A DNA stretch of 64,000 bases, taken from the NCBI GenBank assembly GCA_030248215.1, contig JASANG010001063.1, forward strand, positions 1-64,000, read 5' to 3'. The stretch comes from Enoplolaimus lenunculus. Lineage: Eukaryota; Nematoda; Enoplea; Enoplida; Thoracostomopsidae. Under the pieces are notes generated by a model. That model did not search any database, was not told where the DNA came from, and worked only from the letters and a program-made list of their open reading frames with translations. The stretch's first letter is position 1; each line of letters starts with the position of its first letter. Both the position numbers and the translations under genes were made by a program. Of this stretch, positions 53,349-63,926 are shown in pieces.

Positions 53349-54553
53349 ATGTCATTGTTAGTAGACTCTGCTAAGTTTCTACTACCAACCGCGTTAATAA
53401 CGCTACACCTGCTGCCATATGCCGTCAGTTTTTCAACCGGACCGCCTTGTTCAGTGAAACATTTTATGCCTCAGCATGCCGAATATGGTCCGCTAACCCT
53501 TACAAGCGGTCTCTATCAAACTTCAAACATTACACGAGGATTTTATGATTTTTACGTCTATGAAAAAGGACATGGCAAATTTCCGAGCAAAGGAAATATT
53601 GTGAATACATTTGTAGCTGGCAGAGAATATATAGGTAAGATATGGGCCAAAATATTAATTTGTTAATTAAGTACGACACTGCAAAAAATGATGAGTCCAA
53701 TTGACTATGTCCGAAATAGGCTCTACACGGGACTACACAACACTGAGTCAAATTCGACTCCGTCAGAGTCAATCGTGCGATTCGTTGAGTAGAATTAGAC
53801 TCCGGTGAAGTAGAATTTGAGTCAGTTTGTGTAGTCTCGTCTGACCTGTACCAGAAATTCGCTGAATGATTCGAAGTTGTTTTAAATCAAAATTAAGACG
53901 ATGTCTGTTGTATTTAAACACTTGAGTTCTATTAACACTTTCTCCATGAATATTTTCTATGTCGGATGAGATCTATGCTAATATTCTCAAATGTATGTAG
54001 CACCTGTCACTTGTTGACGATACGACATGTAAAGTCAGCCAATCACAATTCAGCAGGTGTTTTTGGCAATTGATTGGTCGTAGCTGTGAGACAAGCTTGC
54101 CATTTGCAGCTGATTCCTTTCGCTTGTTTGAAAACCTATTACTAAAACTGGTAAAAGGTGCTACATGAGCCGGAACCGGAGCCATAACTTCTGCCATAGC
54201 CAGAGACAGACCTCCGGTTCCGGTTGCACCCTGTAGCGACACACATTAGACAAATATGCGCTGTGATTTCATGTTTTAGTAAGCATTCGAGCCCACCGTG
54301 GCTATCAAATTGGTGGATTTCTAATCCAGGCACGTGTTGTCGATCCGATTTCGTACAAAGTAACCGGCCAATCACTGGGACAATTCATCAAAGACGAACA
54401 TTGGAATTCACGCGATGCAAAATATGTCGAAATGGAATGTCCAGCGCAACCGAGTCTCGCGAATGCCGTATCGCATCGGTTGCCTCGAAAACGAAACAGT
54501 GTTGATTTACGCTGGAAACCGGCGTATAACCCGAACAGTCCTGTTCAATTTGT
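53349..54553 (+). CDS. secreted Reeler-domain protein, first two coding exons
   Basis: Exon 1 is 53349-53634 (ATG to phase 1, donor GTAAGA). Exon 2 is 54280-54553 (acceptor TTTTAG, donor GTAAGT, ends phase 2). Joined they read a signal peptide (LLPTALITLHLLPYAVSFS), then GPPCSVKHFMPQHA, EYIVSIRAHRGYQIGGFLIQ, ARVVDP, EMECPAQPSLANAVSHRLPR and DLRWKPAYNPNSPVQFV. This is the Reeler pattern: N-terminal G-P-P-C with P-x-H, central GFLIQAR, a second Cys, and W-x-P with V-x-F near the end. The family includes reelin, ferric-chelate reductase-like proteins and arthropod defence proteins; which type this is depends on later exons I could not find. The intron holds a family D and a family T fragment. 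Confidence 0.85.
53676..53850. mobile_element. family D MITE, right end lost
   Basis: CACTGCAAAAAATGATGAGTC ... 'gagtcagtttgtgtagtctcgtc'. Starts 40 bases into the Reeler gene intron. Confidence 0.8.
53934..53985 (-). mobile_element. family T end fragment
   Basis: 'ttaacactttctccatgaatattttctatgtcggatgagatc', the terminal part only. Confidence 0.55.
54168..54236. mobile_element. family K end fragment
   Basis: 'ccggaaccggagcc...gacctccggttccggttgcaccctg', matching the ends at 6236 and 19012. Confidence 0.5.
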
Positions 54554-54626
54554 GTAAGTTTGCGGCCGTAAAACGGTATATCCACGGTGACACTACAGCA
54601 AATAATCCGCATTTTAAGTAGCTATC

Positions 54627-55075
54627 ACAGTAAATTGCAATGAGTTGATTAATCAACTAAGCTAGCGAGTTAGTTGTTTTGGAATTATTACTAATACCAA
54701 GAGTGGATGATGTCCACCTCGCAGAAGAGTATGCAACTGCTTGGTCTGTGCATGGCACAAAGTGTACCAGCCCGCGTTGCATTTTTGCTCGACCCCCCTG
54801 ATTTAGGGGGTAGTCACCACTTAATCTACATAGTAAACATAGGAGTTAAAGTATAATCGGAGCGACTTTAGCTAAAATTCAAAATATTGGTTCAACGATT
54901 CCCGCCCAACTCAGTTGAGTTATTTCTCACTGCAAAGTGAGTTGATTCCAGGTAAGTTGATTAATTAACTCAGCACGAGTTGAACCAACTCAAAGTACTG
55001 AATTCTGATAGTCCTAATTCAGTGCGGGTGATTCAACTCATTCTGTGTAAAAATCACTGTCTGAAATTTACACTG
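54627..55075 (+). mobile_element. family C MITE split by family J
   Basis: Left part 54627-54696, then family J sequence 54698-54905 ('accaagagtggatgatgtccacctcgcagaagagtatgcaact'), then the rest of family C to 55075. Confidence 0.75.
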
Positions 55076-55127
55076 TACAACACAGGTCCGTAGCGAGCTC
55101 GCCTTCGTTAGGGAGGCTAAAAGTTTT

Positions 55128-55315
55128 CTCTCTTGGAAATAGGCTTTTCTTGACTACACAAACTGAGTCAAAATTCGACTCCGCCAGAGTCAAATTCGAC
55201 TCACTGAGCGATTCAGTTAATGGAATTTGATTCTGGCGGAGTCGAATTTTGACTCAGTTTGTGTAGTCAGGAAATGCCAATTTCCGAGAGAGTCAATTTC
55301 GACCCGAATTGGAGG
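55128..55315. mobile_element. family D MITE, partial
   Basis: 'ggaaataggc...actgagtcaaaattcgactccgccagagtcaaattcgactcactgag' and its inverse; both outer ends worn. Confidence 0.75.
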
Positions 55316-55371
55316 CCGAGTCAAGTAATTGATATCAATCTTGGAAAACTAGGTTATGGTCCAGTTCGGTA

Positions 55372-55626
55372 CACTGTAAATTCTAATGAGTTGATAAAAT
55401 TTACTCAGAGTGAGAATTAGTTATTTTTGGTTATTTCTGCGTTGATAACACTAAATATTAACTCACTCTGAGCTAATTTAATTCTGGTTGAGCTGGTTTA
55501 ATTAACTTAGAACGATTTCAATCAATTCAGAATTCTGAGAGTTCTGCATGACCAAATACAGAGCTCAGATTTCCGAGTGGATTCAACTCATTGTGTCTTA
55601 AAATCAACTCACCGGAATTTACAGTG
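55372..55626 (+). mobile_element. family C MITE
   Basis: CACTGTAAATTCTAATGAG ... ACCGGAATTTACAGTG with TA on both sides. Confidence 0.92.
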
Positions 55627-55716
55627 TAGAAGGAAATTCAACGAGACTTGGTTGTGTGGACTCTTGCTTTCAAGGCCTATAAAGATGTTTTCAATGGTAT
55701 GTTATTGTGGTGCCTG

Positions 55717-56184
55717 CACTGTAAATTCCAATGACTTCAATGATCAACTCAGCTAGCGAGTTAGTTATTTCTGAGTTAATAATATTAAGCATTAACTCAC
55801 TCTGAGCTGAGTTAATTTTCACTCTCAGTTGATTTGATTCCGGGAGAGTTGATCAGTTAACTCAGATTGAGTTGAATCAATTCACATTCTGAGTTCTGAT
55901 AGTCCTCACTCAGACTGAGTAAATTCAACTCGTTCTGAGAATTCCAATGACTTCAATGATCAACTCAGCTAGCGAGTTAGTTATTTCTGAGTTAATAATA
56001 TTAAGCATTAACTCACTCTGAGTTGAGTTAATTTTCACTCTCAGTTGATTTGATTCCGGGAGAGTTGATCAGTTAACTCAGATTGAGTTGAATCAATTCA
56101 CATTCTGAGTTCTGATAGTCCTCACTCAGACTGAGTAAATTCAACTCCTTCTGAGTTAAAATGAACTCACCGGAATTTACATAG
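55717..56184 (+). mobile_element. family C MITE with a 216-bp internal duplication
   Basis: CACTGTAAATTCCAATGAC ... CGGAATTTACATAG. The block starting ATTCCAATGACTTCAATGAT at 55725 repeats at 55941 almost unchanged. Confidence 0.9.
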
Positions 56185-56283
56185 TATAAACCTAAAATAA
56201 ACACCATCAAGCGAACATCCAAAGGGTGGCGCTACAGTTCTTTGACTATTAAAATGTCAATTCGCACCGTGGATCAACTGACA

Positions 56284-56382
56284 TAAATTTAAGCCTAAAC
56301 TTCAACAAAAAACTAGTCTAAAGTTTAAGCTTACTCTATTGCAGTCCCACAGAAAAACGTTCCACCAATGATCTTTACATGG
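56284..56382 (+). mobile_element. family A MITE, right half
   Basis: 'taagcctaaacttcaac...cttactctattgcagtcccacagaaaaacgttccacc...tttacatggttc'. Confidence 0.6.
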
Positions 56383-56393
56383 TTCAAAATTGT

Positions 56394-56595
56394 GGCCCAT
56401 GTAAAGATCAGAGGCGGCAAGTTTTTCTGTGGGACTGCAATAGCGTAAGCTTAAGCTTTGGATTATTTTTTTGCTTGGCTTAAGTTTAGGCTTAGGAATA
56501 TGCTCATTGTTATGCTTATGCTTTAGGATTAGGCTTAGGCTTAGGATTAGGAATGTGCTTATAATACTGTTCCACCAATGTTCTTTACATTGGCC
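56394..56595 (-). mobile_element. family A MITE
   Basis: GGCCCATGTAAAGATCAGAG ... ATGTTCTTTACATTGGCC with perfect 8-bp duplication AAAATTGT (56386-56393, 56596-56603). Confidence 0.93.
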
Positions 56596-56994
56596 AAAAT
56601 TGTAAACAAAAATGTTTGTTTTTGACTTGCGGCACCAATGCGTTCACGATAAACTATTTTGTCATCAAATTGTTGCAACGATAACTTGGAACATTAATTT
56701 TCTATAAACCCTGAATGTGTGATCTCGTTATCCCTGGGATGGGACATATTTTGTGGCCAGGCCAAATTTTTTATTATGAACGCCGCATTATGAGCAATTA
56801 TGCCGATTATTTTAGGGTCACCGTTGTCGAGCGATACCATCAATTCTACGCTGATCTGAGACCGTGCGGTTACCTGTTGGGCAATCATTATCCTGTTGAT
56901 CAGAATTTAAAACCGCAATGCGAATACCTGTGACTGTGCATCGTCTTGCAACCTTATTAAGTTCCGTCTTGCAGTTGCAATTTACAATTCTTAA

Positions 56995-57468
56995 GCCCTA
57001 TTCACATGTGCAAGTTTTTGCTACGAAAACTTCCAGCTGCAACATGCACTTGCAACACTGTAAATTCCAATGAGTTGATTAATCAATTCAGCTAGCGAGT
57101 TGGATATTTCTGAATTAATATCAGTAAACAATAACTCACACTGAGTTTAGTTAATTCTTAGTCTGAGTTGAGTTGATTAATTACCTCAGATTGAATTGAA
57201 TCAACTCAAAATTCTGAGTTCTGCCAGTCCTAACTCAGACTGAGTGATTCAACTCATTCTGAGCCAAAATGATTTTCGAAAAACTTGAAGCTGCAAATAA
57301 TTTATTAAATATCATAGCTATTAATTTAGTTTACATGAGTGAATAACCATGCAAGTTTAGTGAATTTATTGCAGGCTTTTTTTCGTTGGCTGATGAAAAA
57401 CTGCAAGTTATGCGCGCAATTTGCTGCTACAAGTTTTGGCAGCAAAAACTCGCACGTGTGAATAGTGA
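56995..57468 (+). mobile_element. family E MITE carrying nested family C
   Basis: 'aagccctattcacatgtgcaagtttttgctac' ... 'ggcagcaaaaactcgcacgtgtgaatag'. Family C lies inside at 57053-57272; without it the copy has normal family E length. Confidence 0.88.
57053..57272 (+). mobile_element. family C MITE nested in family E
   Basis: ACACTGTAAATTCCAATGAG ... 'attcaactcattctgagccaaaatga'. The right terminus is cut short. Confidence 0.85.
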
Positions 57469-57469
57469 T

Positions 57470-57915
57470 TTCCTCTCAAATTTCTATTAGGAATAAATTA
57501 AACAGTGAATATTTCACTGATTCTAATACTCATTTTAACAGTTATTGTTGGTATATATTTCTTTCAATTTGGTTATAAGTTTAAATATTGCAAATCTAAG
57601 CCTATTTTCAGGTAAAAAACATAAAACAGCATTCTTGCACACACAGGGATGTCATGTGGTAAGAATCTTTAACCCCACCCAGCGGATAATGTTTGTGGGA
57701 TCCATATGGAGGTCCCGCTACCCCGTCCACTTTCCGGCGTAGTGGACGTCATGTAGGTTGTGATACGTCCTGAGTATCTGTAATTATTAAACAAAAAACC
57801 CTAAGGTTTTATGACAAATGATTAATGACACTTAACCTTGTCAATTGTTATTTGTCATTTTTTGATTGTGCCTTGACTCCTTGAAGCAAAACAAAAGCCT
57901 CATGCAGTCTGGGAA
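57470..57915. other. unassigned, with a GC-richer patch
   Basis: 57610-57770 has higher GC and a possible short stem (TCCAC/GTGGA). Exon readings fail (see rejected items). Confidence 0.3.
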
Positions 57916-57924
57916 TTTACTGCT

Positions 57925-58000
57925 GCGAGAACTCGCAGTTGTAGTTTGCATGTGCACTGAAAGAAAGAACTTGCATCTGCAATTTGCAACTGCAAGTATT
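57925..58000. mobile_element. family E fragment
   Basis: 'gcgagaactcgcagttgtagtttgcatgtgcac...cttgcatctgcaatttgcaactgcaag'. Confidence 0.5.
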
Positions 58001-58019
58001 AATTGAGCTTACGTTTAAA

Positions 58020-58118
58020 AGGCTTAGGTTTAATGCTTAATTTTACGTTTAGGCTTAGGTTTAGGTTCACGAACATACTTTAATACTACTGTTACGGCCC
58101 TGTTCTATACATTTGCCA
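58020..58118 (-). mobile_element. family A MITE, right part
   Basis: 'ggcttaggtttaatgctt...actgttacggccctgttctatacatttgcc'. Confidence 0.6.
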
Positions 58119-58580
58119 GTATTTTCAACTATGTTGAACATTATTTTAAACTTTCTGGTTATACAACAAATAAAAATTATTATAATTTTTATTGTCATAG
58201 AATATTGACCCGAAATATTAATATAAATAGCAACTGCACGCATTCTAAACTTTACATTTCACAACCGTAACCTGGTATAATGTCACTATTAGCAGCATAA
58301 CATTGACCTAAACCTACTCATAATCCTAAGCTTAAAGCGTAGAAACTTGCGTAAAGCTTGCAAAATGTTTTTCAATTTGCGATATTGCATGTTCAGCAAT
58401 AATGCAATCACTTGCGTTTAACGTATGCAATCATTAATTTTTATGTCCAAGTGAATGTTCAGTACAAACTGTCGATTTATAATTTATCTTAAAGTGAAAT
58501 AAAAAATATACTCTGATCTAACAGCATAGTTGTTTGAGTCTACAAATTTATTGAAAATTTTTTCTACGCTTAAGCACGAT

Positions 58581-58814
58581 GGTCCATGTATAGAGCTGAG
58601 CCGGATTATATTCCTGCGGGACTGTAGTAGATCAGTTTAAGCTTTAGACTAAGATTTTTTGCTTAGGCTTTAGGCTTAGCCTTAGGCTTAGGCTTAGGAA
58701 TAGGCTGATCGTTACGCTTAGACTTAGGCTTAGGCTTAGACTTAGGCTTAGGCTTAGACTTAGGCTTAGGACTATGCTTGTACTACTGTTCCGGCCCTGT
58801 TATATACATTGACC
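58581..58814 (-). mobile_element. family A MITE
   Basis: GGTCCATGTATAGAGCTGAG ... CCCTGTTATATACATTGACC between perfect 8-bp AGCACGAT (58573-58580, 58815-58822). Confidence 0.93.
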
Positions 58815-58867
58815 AGCACGATTTAGTTTTGTCAGTTAACATGTTTCTATACCGAAAAGTTACCAGG

Positions 58868-59145
58868 TACAGAGACGGATCCAAAAATTTCTGACGCGGA
58901 GGGCAGGTTGGCAAATGTTATGAACCGCAAAAATTGTAAGGTAGGGACCTTATCATTTTATGAGCAAAAATTTTTTCTGAGAGAGAAAAATTGTAAGGTA
59001 CAGACCTTGCCATTTTATCATAAAAAAATGCTGCGGAAAAATTGTAAAAAATTGTAAGGTGGATATTACCGCCTTAACACAGAAATTTTTGAGGGGGGGC
59101 GTACGCCCACCCCCTTTCGCCACCCCCTTTGTGTCCGCTAGTGAA
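58868..59145. mobile_element. family H MITE
   Basis: 'agagacggatccaaaaatttctgacgcgg' ... 'gggggggcgtacgcccacccccttt...gtgtccgctag' with the 'ttgtaaggta.ggaccttatcattttat' body. Confidence 0.65.
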
Positions 59146-59309
59146 CTGGTATACACATGTTTATTTTGGATCAAGCGTAACTGAGAATATTCCGTCTTCC
59201 CGAGGTATGTTTACCTCGGATCAGCAGAAACATACATTCGGTAAATATATAAATGGTCTTTTCAGTTATCCTCTGTCAGCTGACGTTAGCTAAGAAATGG
59301 AAAATGTTT

Positions 59310-59370
59310 TGCATATTTGAGCTTTTCATGAACTCCCCTGATCATTCCATGCCCAAATTTGAATTTTTGA
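59310..59370. mobile_element. family O fragment
   Basis: 'gttttgcatatttgagcttttcatgaactcccctgatcattccatgccc', as at 24390-24450. Confidence 0.45.
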
Positions 59371-59574
59371 TAACTTCAATTTTTTTAAAGTTCCAAGTTC
59401 TCCTGTGGAACATAATTTTTTCAAAAAGTTAGACAAATTAACATTTCAGCCTGTAATAAATGTTATTAAACACATAAAACGGTACTCAGTGTCCAACATT
59501 CATTGACAAATTACGTGATCTACGCAAATTATTGTAGATTTGGCATATTACAAAAACATAAAGGACCAAACTAA

Positions 59575-60150
59575 TGCGGGTTTCACGTTATAATCGGGGC
59601 AGCTTGGAACACGTTTTGTCCTTATTAGATTATTGGGTAACATGTTGTCTGCTTATAGACACCGTATCGTATTCAAAAATTCGTATTTGTCTGCAATTAT
59701 TATTTATTATGTGTGAGTCACGTTTTGTTCTTCAATATGTTATAATATTTAAGGTATTGCCTGCCAATATTATATGATATGTATTCAAACGTCTGTATTC
59801 CTGAGGTAACAAACACAAATTAACGAATTGGCATTTAAAGCACATTTGTGCTTCTGCCGCCCAACTTTCCTTTCATTTATTAGTACCTAAATTTTACATT
59901 GTCCCGCTGAATATCACATGATATTCGTTGAAAGTTTGGAATATCATATGATGTTCGCATAAATGTCCCACAGTATCACGTGACATACCGTCCCTTGTAC
60001 ACATTGATCATTTGAGAGCGGTGGTTTGTAAGCTAATGTCATATGATATTCTAGTTGTCTGTTGACCCGATATAAGAGCCCGAATTTTAACGTTGACGTC
60101 AAATTAACATGGGACCAGCCGTGACCCGCATGCCCTGGTTATAACGCGAA
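59575..60150 (-). mobile_element. family F, PIF/Harbinger-like MITE
   Basis: TAA then TGCGGGTTTCACGTTATAAT at the left, and 'gccctggttataacgcgaaa' at the right. The body matches 28316-28993 in reverse order ('catttgagagcggtggtttgtaagctaatgtcatatgatatt'). Confidence 0.8.
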
Positions 60151-60433
60151 ATATATATAATTGAAAATAAATTAAACCCGTTACATTTAAATGCAACGAT
60201 ATTTAGCAATGTCCACAAGTTCTGCGACAGATTAAATCCATTGCTCCAACATAAAACGAACAATAACCACGGTGATACAGGTGTACACAGTCTTCAATTG
60301 CATCTTGACATTTGCGATTTCTGAGGTAGCGTGGAACTTTAAGTGATTGGCCTAAAAATAAAATGCAATTGTGTTTTTTACGAAAAATTCTAAATTTGAA
60401 ATTTCGAATAAAATTTTCAAAATTAAAACATCT

Positions 60434-60709
60434 TTAACCCTTTATCACATGAATATTTTCTATTTCTTCTGAGACCTACTTTTATGCTAAGATTCGAACT
60501 CCAGTGACTGGAGTGGGAGGCGTATACCATCACCACTCAGCTATAGGAGCTAGACGCTCGAGCCCGAGGGGGCTCTCGCGTCTTGTGGTGATTTAGTACT
60601 ATGTATAACGTGTTGCAATTGTTAAACACTGTGCGATATATATATATTATTTAGCGTATATACACTGCGCTGAGTTGCCCATACTCAACTCTATGTGAGA
60701 AGGGGTTAA
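60434..60709 (-). mobile_element. family T element next to or within the carboxypeptidase 3' end
   Basis: TTAACCCTTTATCACATG ... TCTATGTGAGAAGGGGTTAA, TTAA at both ends. The tRNA-like module reads on minus (plus strand CACTCAGCTATAGGAGC, AGATTCGAACTCC). Family consensus is fully kept. Confidence 0.93.
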
Positions 60710-63700
60710 AGTTGAATATGCTTCGCTCGTTAGGGTATCGCTGTATTTGATGGCGTCCAGCGGTAGACTGTCCAAATCTTCCATGTTCGCTACAACATCA
60801 GTAGACGGGTCAAAATTTTAATTCGGTACGATGATGCGCCGTTCACTCGGTCTCTAGTGAAGATACGACTCGACGACTCGAAGGCAAACTGAGCGAACGT
60901 TTACCTTCAACTGCGGGCACGTTCCGCTCAGCGAGCATATGCTCGACCAGTGTTTCCATTCCTGACCACGTATCAATTGCGATCGGAATAATAAGTTCTT
61001 CAGGCAGAATAAACCACGATTTCATGATTTGTTCTGCGCCCGGAACCGTACATCCGGGATGATACGGCCGATTCCATTGAAAGCCTTCTGAGTGTGACGG
61101 CGGAAGCTCGACAAGAAACGTATATTTAATATTAAGTATGCCTTTGGCCCAATCGACGGATGATCCTTTAGTAACATCTAAAATAGTCGCAATTAATGTT
61201 TTTAATAGTCACCATACCGTATACTACGTGTGTGATACGCGTATGATACAGTAGGATGGCAGACGGCGACAGACGGCGACGGACGGTGCCGGACGTCATT
61301 AAAAGCATAGCGCCATCCTTACGCATAGGATTAGAAAATAGCTTACTTATGATTAAGCTTGGCTTAAGCTTTTGCCGAATCCTATGGCGAAATCTACCTT
61401 CAAATCTAAGGATAGAAAAGGTTTACGAAAACACATTACAGCTAAATGTTTAGTGTATATATTTATTACTTTAAAATAAAGCCGTATTCACACGGGCAAG
61501 TTTTTGCTGCGAGATCTTGCAGCTGCAAATTGCAGCAGAACTTGCATTTTTTCATCAGCCAATGAGAAAGCGGCTGCAATAAATTCAGTGGACTAGCATG
61601 GTTATTCACACATGTGAACTAAATTTCTAGCTATGATTTTTAATGAATCATTTGCAACTGCAAGTTTTTCGAACGGGATTTTGGACGAAACTTGCAAGTG
61701 CAAATTGCAGCTGCAAGTTCTCGCAGCAAAAACTTGCACGTGTGAATAGAGCTTTACTATAAAATATCTGTTATAATCATAAAAAAGATAAAGAACCATT
61801 AAAGCGTACAAGTTTTGCAGCGAGAACTTGCATCTGTAACTTGGACGAAATACTTGCAACTACAGATGTTTTCAAAAGAACATTCGATTGACTAATCAAA
61901 ATGCAGGTGCAAGAAATTCAAGCGAATTGCAACTGCGTTCACAAGCGCGATTAAATTATTAGCATGAATTCCAGTGAATAATTTGCAGCTGCAAGAACTT
62001 CAAATTTATTTGTTTTGTGACAAAACGTGCGCATGCAATAGGCTCGAGCAAGTTTTTGCTGCAAAAAGAACTTGCATTTTTCATCAGTCAATGAGAAAGC
62101 AGCTACAATAAATTCAGCGAACATGCATAGTTATTCATTCAGACATGCGAATTAAATGCCTAGCAATGATTTTTAATGACTTATTTGCAGTTGCATGTTT
62201 TTCAAACAAATTCTGAACAAAACTTGCAAGTGAAAGTTGCAGCTGCCTGTTCTCGCAGCAAAAACTTGCACGTGTGAATAGGGCTTTAATAAATATTTAA
62301 TATTCGGTATGAACCAAAATACCAACCTGTGAAAACCCCGTAAAATTATTTCTGGAGCCACCAATCAGATTAATTTCGAGAAAAATCCAACCGTTAACTT
62401 ACACATCATGTCAGATTTTGACCCGGTTCTATAGTATTTGCCGGAATATTTTTGAATTTTTCGTGTTACTTTTGCTGCAGCATCGCTCTGAAAAAAACGA
62501 CAAATGTTAAAACAATTATTATGTCCATAGACAACTTGGATTATGCAGGATTTGAACAGAATTTCGATTCTGACTTTAATTTTGGCAAAATTAATGTTAC
62601 GATTCCGATTCCGGCCAAAATGCTTTATTCATGCGCCAGACTTTTTATGACTTTATTCAGCATTGTGCCAACAACTTCTACATTTTCAGTTCACTGTAAA
62701 TTCCAATGTATTAATTAATCAACTCAGCTACAGAGTTAATTACTTCTGAGTTAATAACAGTTAACATTAACTCACTCAGAGTTGAGTTCATTCTCACACT
62801 GATTTCAGTTTATTCCGGGTAAGTTGAATAATTAAGAGTGAGTTTGACTCAGAATTCCGAGTTCCGAAAGTCCTAACTCATACTAAATGATTCAACGCAT
62901 TCTGAGTTTAAATGAACTCACTGAAATTTACAGTGTTCTTATTTTACATCCAAGAACACAAATGTAAGTTTTTTCATCAATCGCCAGCAGTTTTTCAGTA
63001 GCATACATGACCCCTCAACAAATATCACAAGTAAAATTTTGTATTAAGATTTAGTGCTAAAATTGCGTTTGGCTTCATTCTCACTTCACACTATAAATCC
63101 CAGTGAGTTCATTTTAATTCATAATGAGTTGAATCACTCAGTCTGAGTTTGAACTTACAGAACGCAGACTTCTTAGTCAGTAAAACTCACTCTGACTTAA
63201 TTATTCAACTTTCCCGGAATAAACTGAACTCTGAGTGAGAATCAACTCAACGCTGAGTGAGTTAATGTTAGCTATTACACTGTAAATTTCTTTCAGCTGG
63301 TTTTAACTCAGAATCTGTTGAATCACTCAGTCTGAGTTAGGACTATCAGAACTGAGAATTTTGAGTTGATTCGATTCATTCTGAGTTAATCAACCAACTG
63401 ACCCACAGTCAACTCAACTCAGAGTGAGAATCAACTCAATTCAGCGTGAGTTGATGTTCACTGATATTAATTCAGAAATAACCAACTCCCTAGCTGCATT
63501 CATTAATCAACTCATTGGAATTTACAGTGTACTCGTGATGTTTTTCGCTATGATATATCACGCTTCCTTCTATCAGAAGTTTCTGGATCCACTACTGTGC
63601 ATACCAGTTCAAACCAATCGAACGGTTTAGCGCCGTGCTCGTGTCCAAACGGGTATAACCACAACTGTCCGGCTGAATGAAGGGAAATGTAACAAATTGG

Positions 63701-63810
63701 ATGTTTCAATGAAAACAACTGGTTTCGAATCCCTCTTGACTCGGGTTCGCTGAAAGGATGAGGTCCATGATACGTTTCCTCGCAAACGTCGAATGATTCG
63801 TTCAAGCCTC
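60647..63810 (-). CDS. M14 zinc carboxypeptidase (A/B type), 3' exons
   Basis: Minus-strand exons 63810-63605, 62487-62403 and 61177-60905, then either 60789-60647 after a 115-bp intron or read-through to a stop at 60843. Exon 1 holds GGLNESFDVCEETYHGPHPF, SEPES and ISLHSAGQLWLYPFG; that His is the third zinc ligand of the family. Exon 2 ends DMM, and the split codon plus exon 3 gives YVTKGSSVDW, placing Tyr at the Tyr248 position and Val at the position that sets specificity (Ile in CPA, Asp in CPB). Catalytic Glu is in KYTFLVELPP, and WFILPEELIIPIAIDTW closes the fold. A-type preference for hydrophobic or aromatic C-termini is inferred from Val. About 20 extra residues (FQWNRPYHPGC...) precede the last motif. 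The N-terminal exons (propeptide, HxxE) lie beyond 64000. Confidence 0.87.
61195..61320. repeat. family L repeat in a carboxypeptidase intron
   Basis: 'agacggcgacagacggcgacggacggtgccggacgtc', a partner of 44241-44400. Confidence 0.4.
61487..61755. mobile_element. family E MITE
   Basis: AAGCCGTATTCACACGGGC ... GCACGTGTGAATAGAGCTTTA. Inverted ends about 50 bp long, rich in TGCAGCTGCA. Confidence 0.9.
61800..61935. mobile_element. family E fragment
   Basis: 'acaagttttgcagcgagaacttgcatctg...gcaggtgcaagaaattcaagcg'; one arm plus part of the centre. Confidence 0.55.
62038..62288. mobile_element. family E MITE
   Basis: 'ataggctcgagcaagtttttgctgc' ... 'gcagcaaaaacttgcacgtgtgaatagggcttta'; the left end is worn. 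Confidence 0.82.
62692..62935 (+). mobile_element. family C MITE
   Basis: CACTGTAAATTCCAATGTATT ... CTGAAATTTACAGTG, in a carboxypeptidase intron. Confidence 0.9.
63087..63276 (-). mobile_element. family C MITE, truncated
   Basis: CACACTATAAATCCCAGTGAG ... 'gctgagtgagttaatgttagctatta'. It ends exactly where the next family C copy begins. Confidence 0.8.
63278..63529 (-). mobile_element. family C MITE
   Basis: CACTGTAAATTTCTTTCAGC ... CATTGGAATTTACAGTG with TA on both sides; adjoins the truncated copy. Ends 75 bases from a carboxypeptidase exon. Confidence 0.9.
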
Positions 63811-63926
63811 CTAAAAGTAAACCAAAATTAGAAGAATAAAAATAGGTTTTTTGCAACTATTTAAAAAAGGCCAAAATTAATCACTTATGAGTTCGAAAAC
63901 TTAGCCATTTCCCAAATAGAGTATAT

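Noticed and set aside
55629-55698. Exon-like frame reading KEIQRDLVVWTLAFKAYKD
   Set aside because: Phase does not match the Reeler exon before it, and its acceptor is only the end of a family C MITE.
56715-56933. 72-codon plus-strand frame
   Set aside because: Its start resembles a stretch near 5865, suggesting a dispersed repeat; no domain or splice evidence.
57611-57657. Further Reeler-gene exon between TTTTCAG and GTAAGA
   Set aside because: In the required phase it begins with a stop codon; other phases do not fit the donor at 54553.
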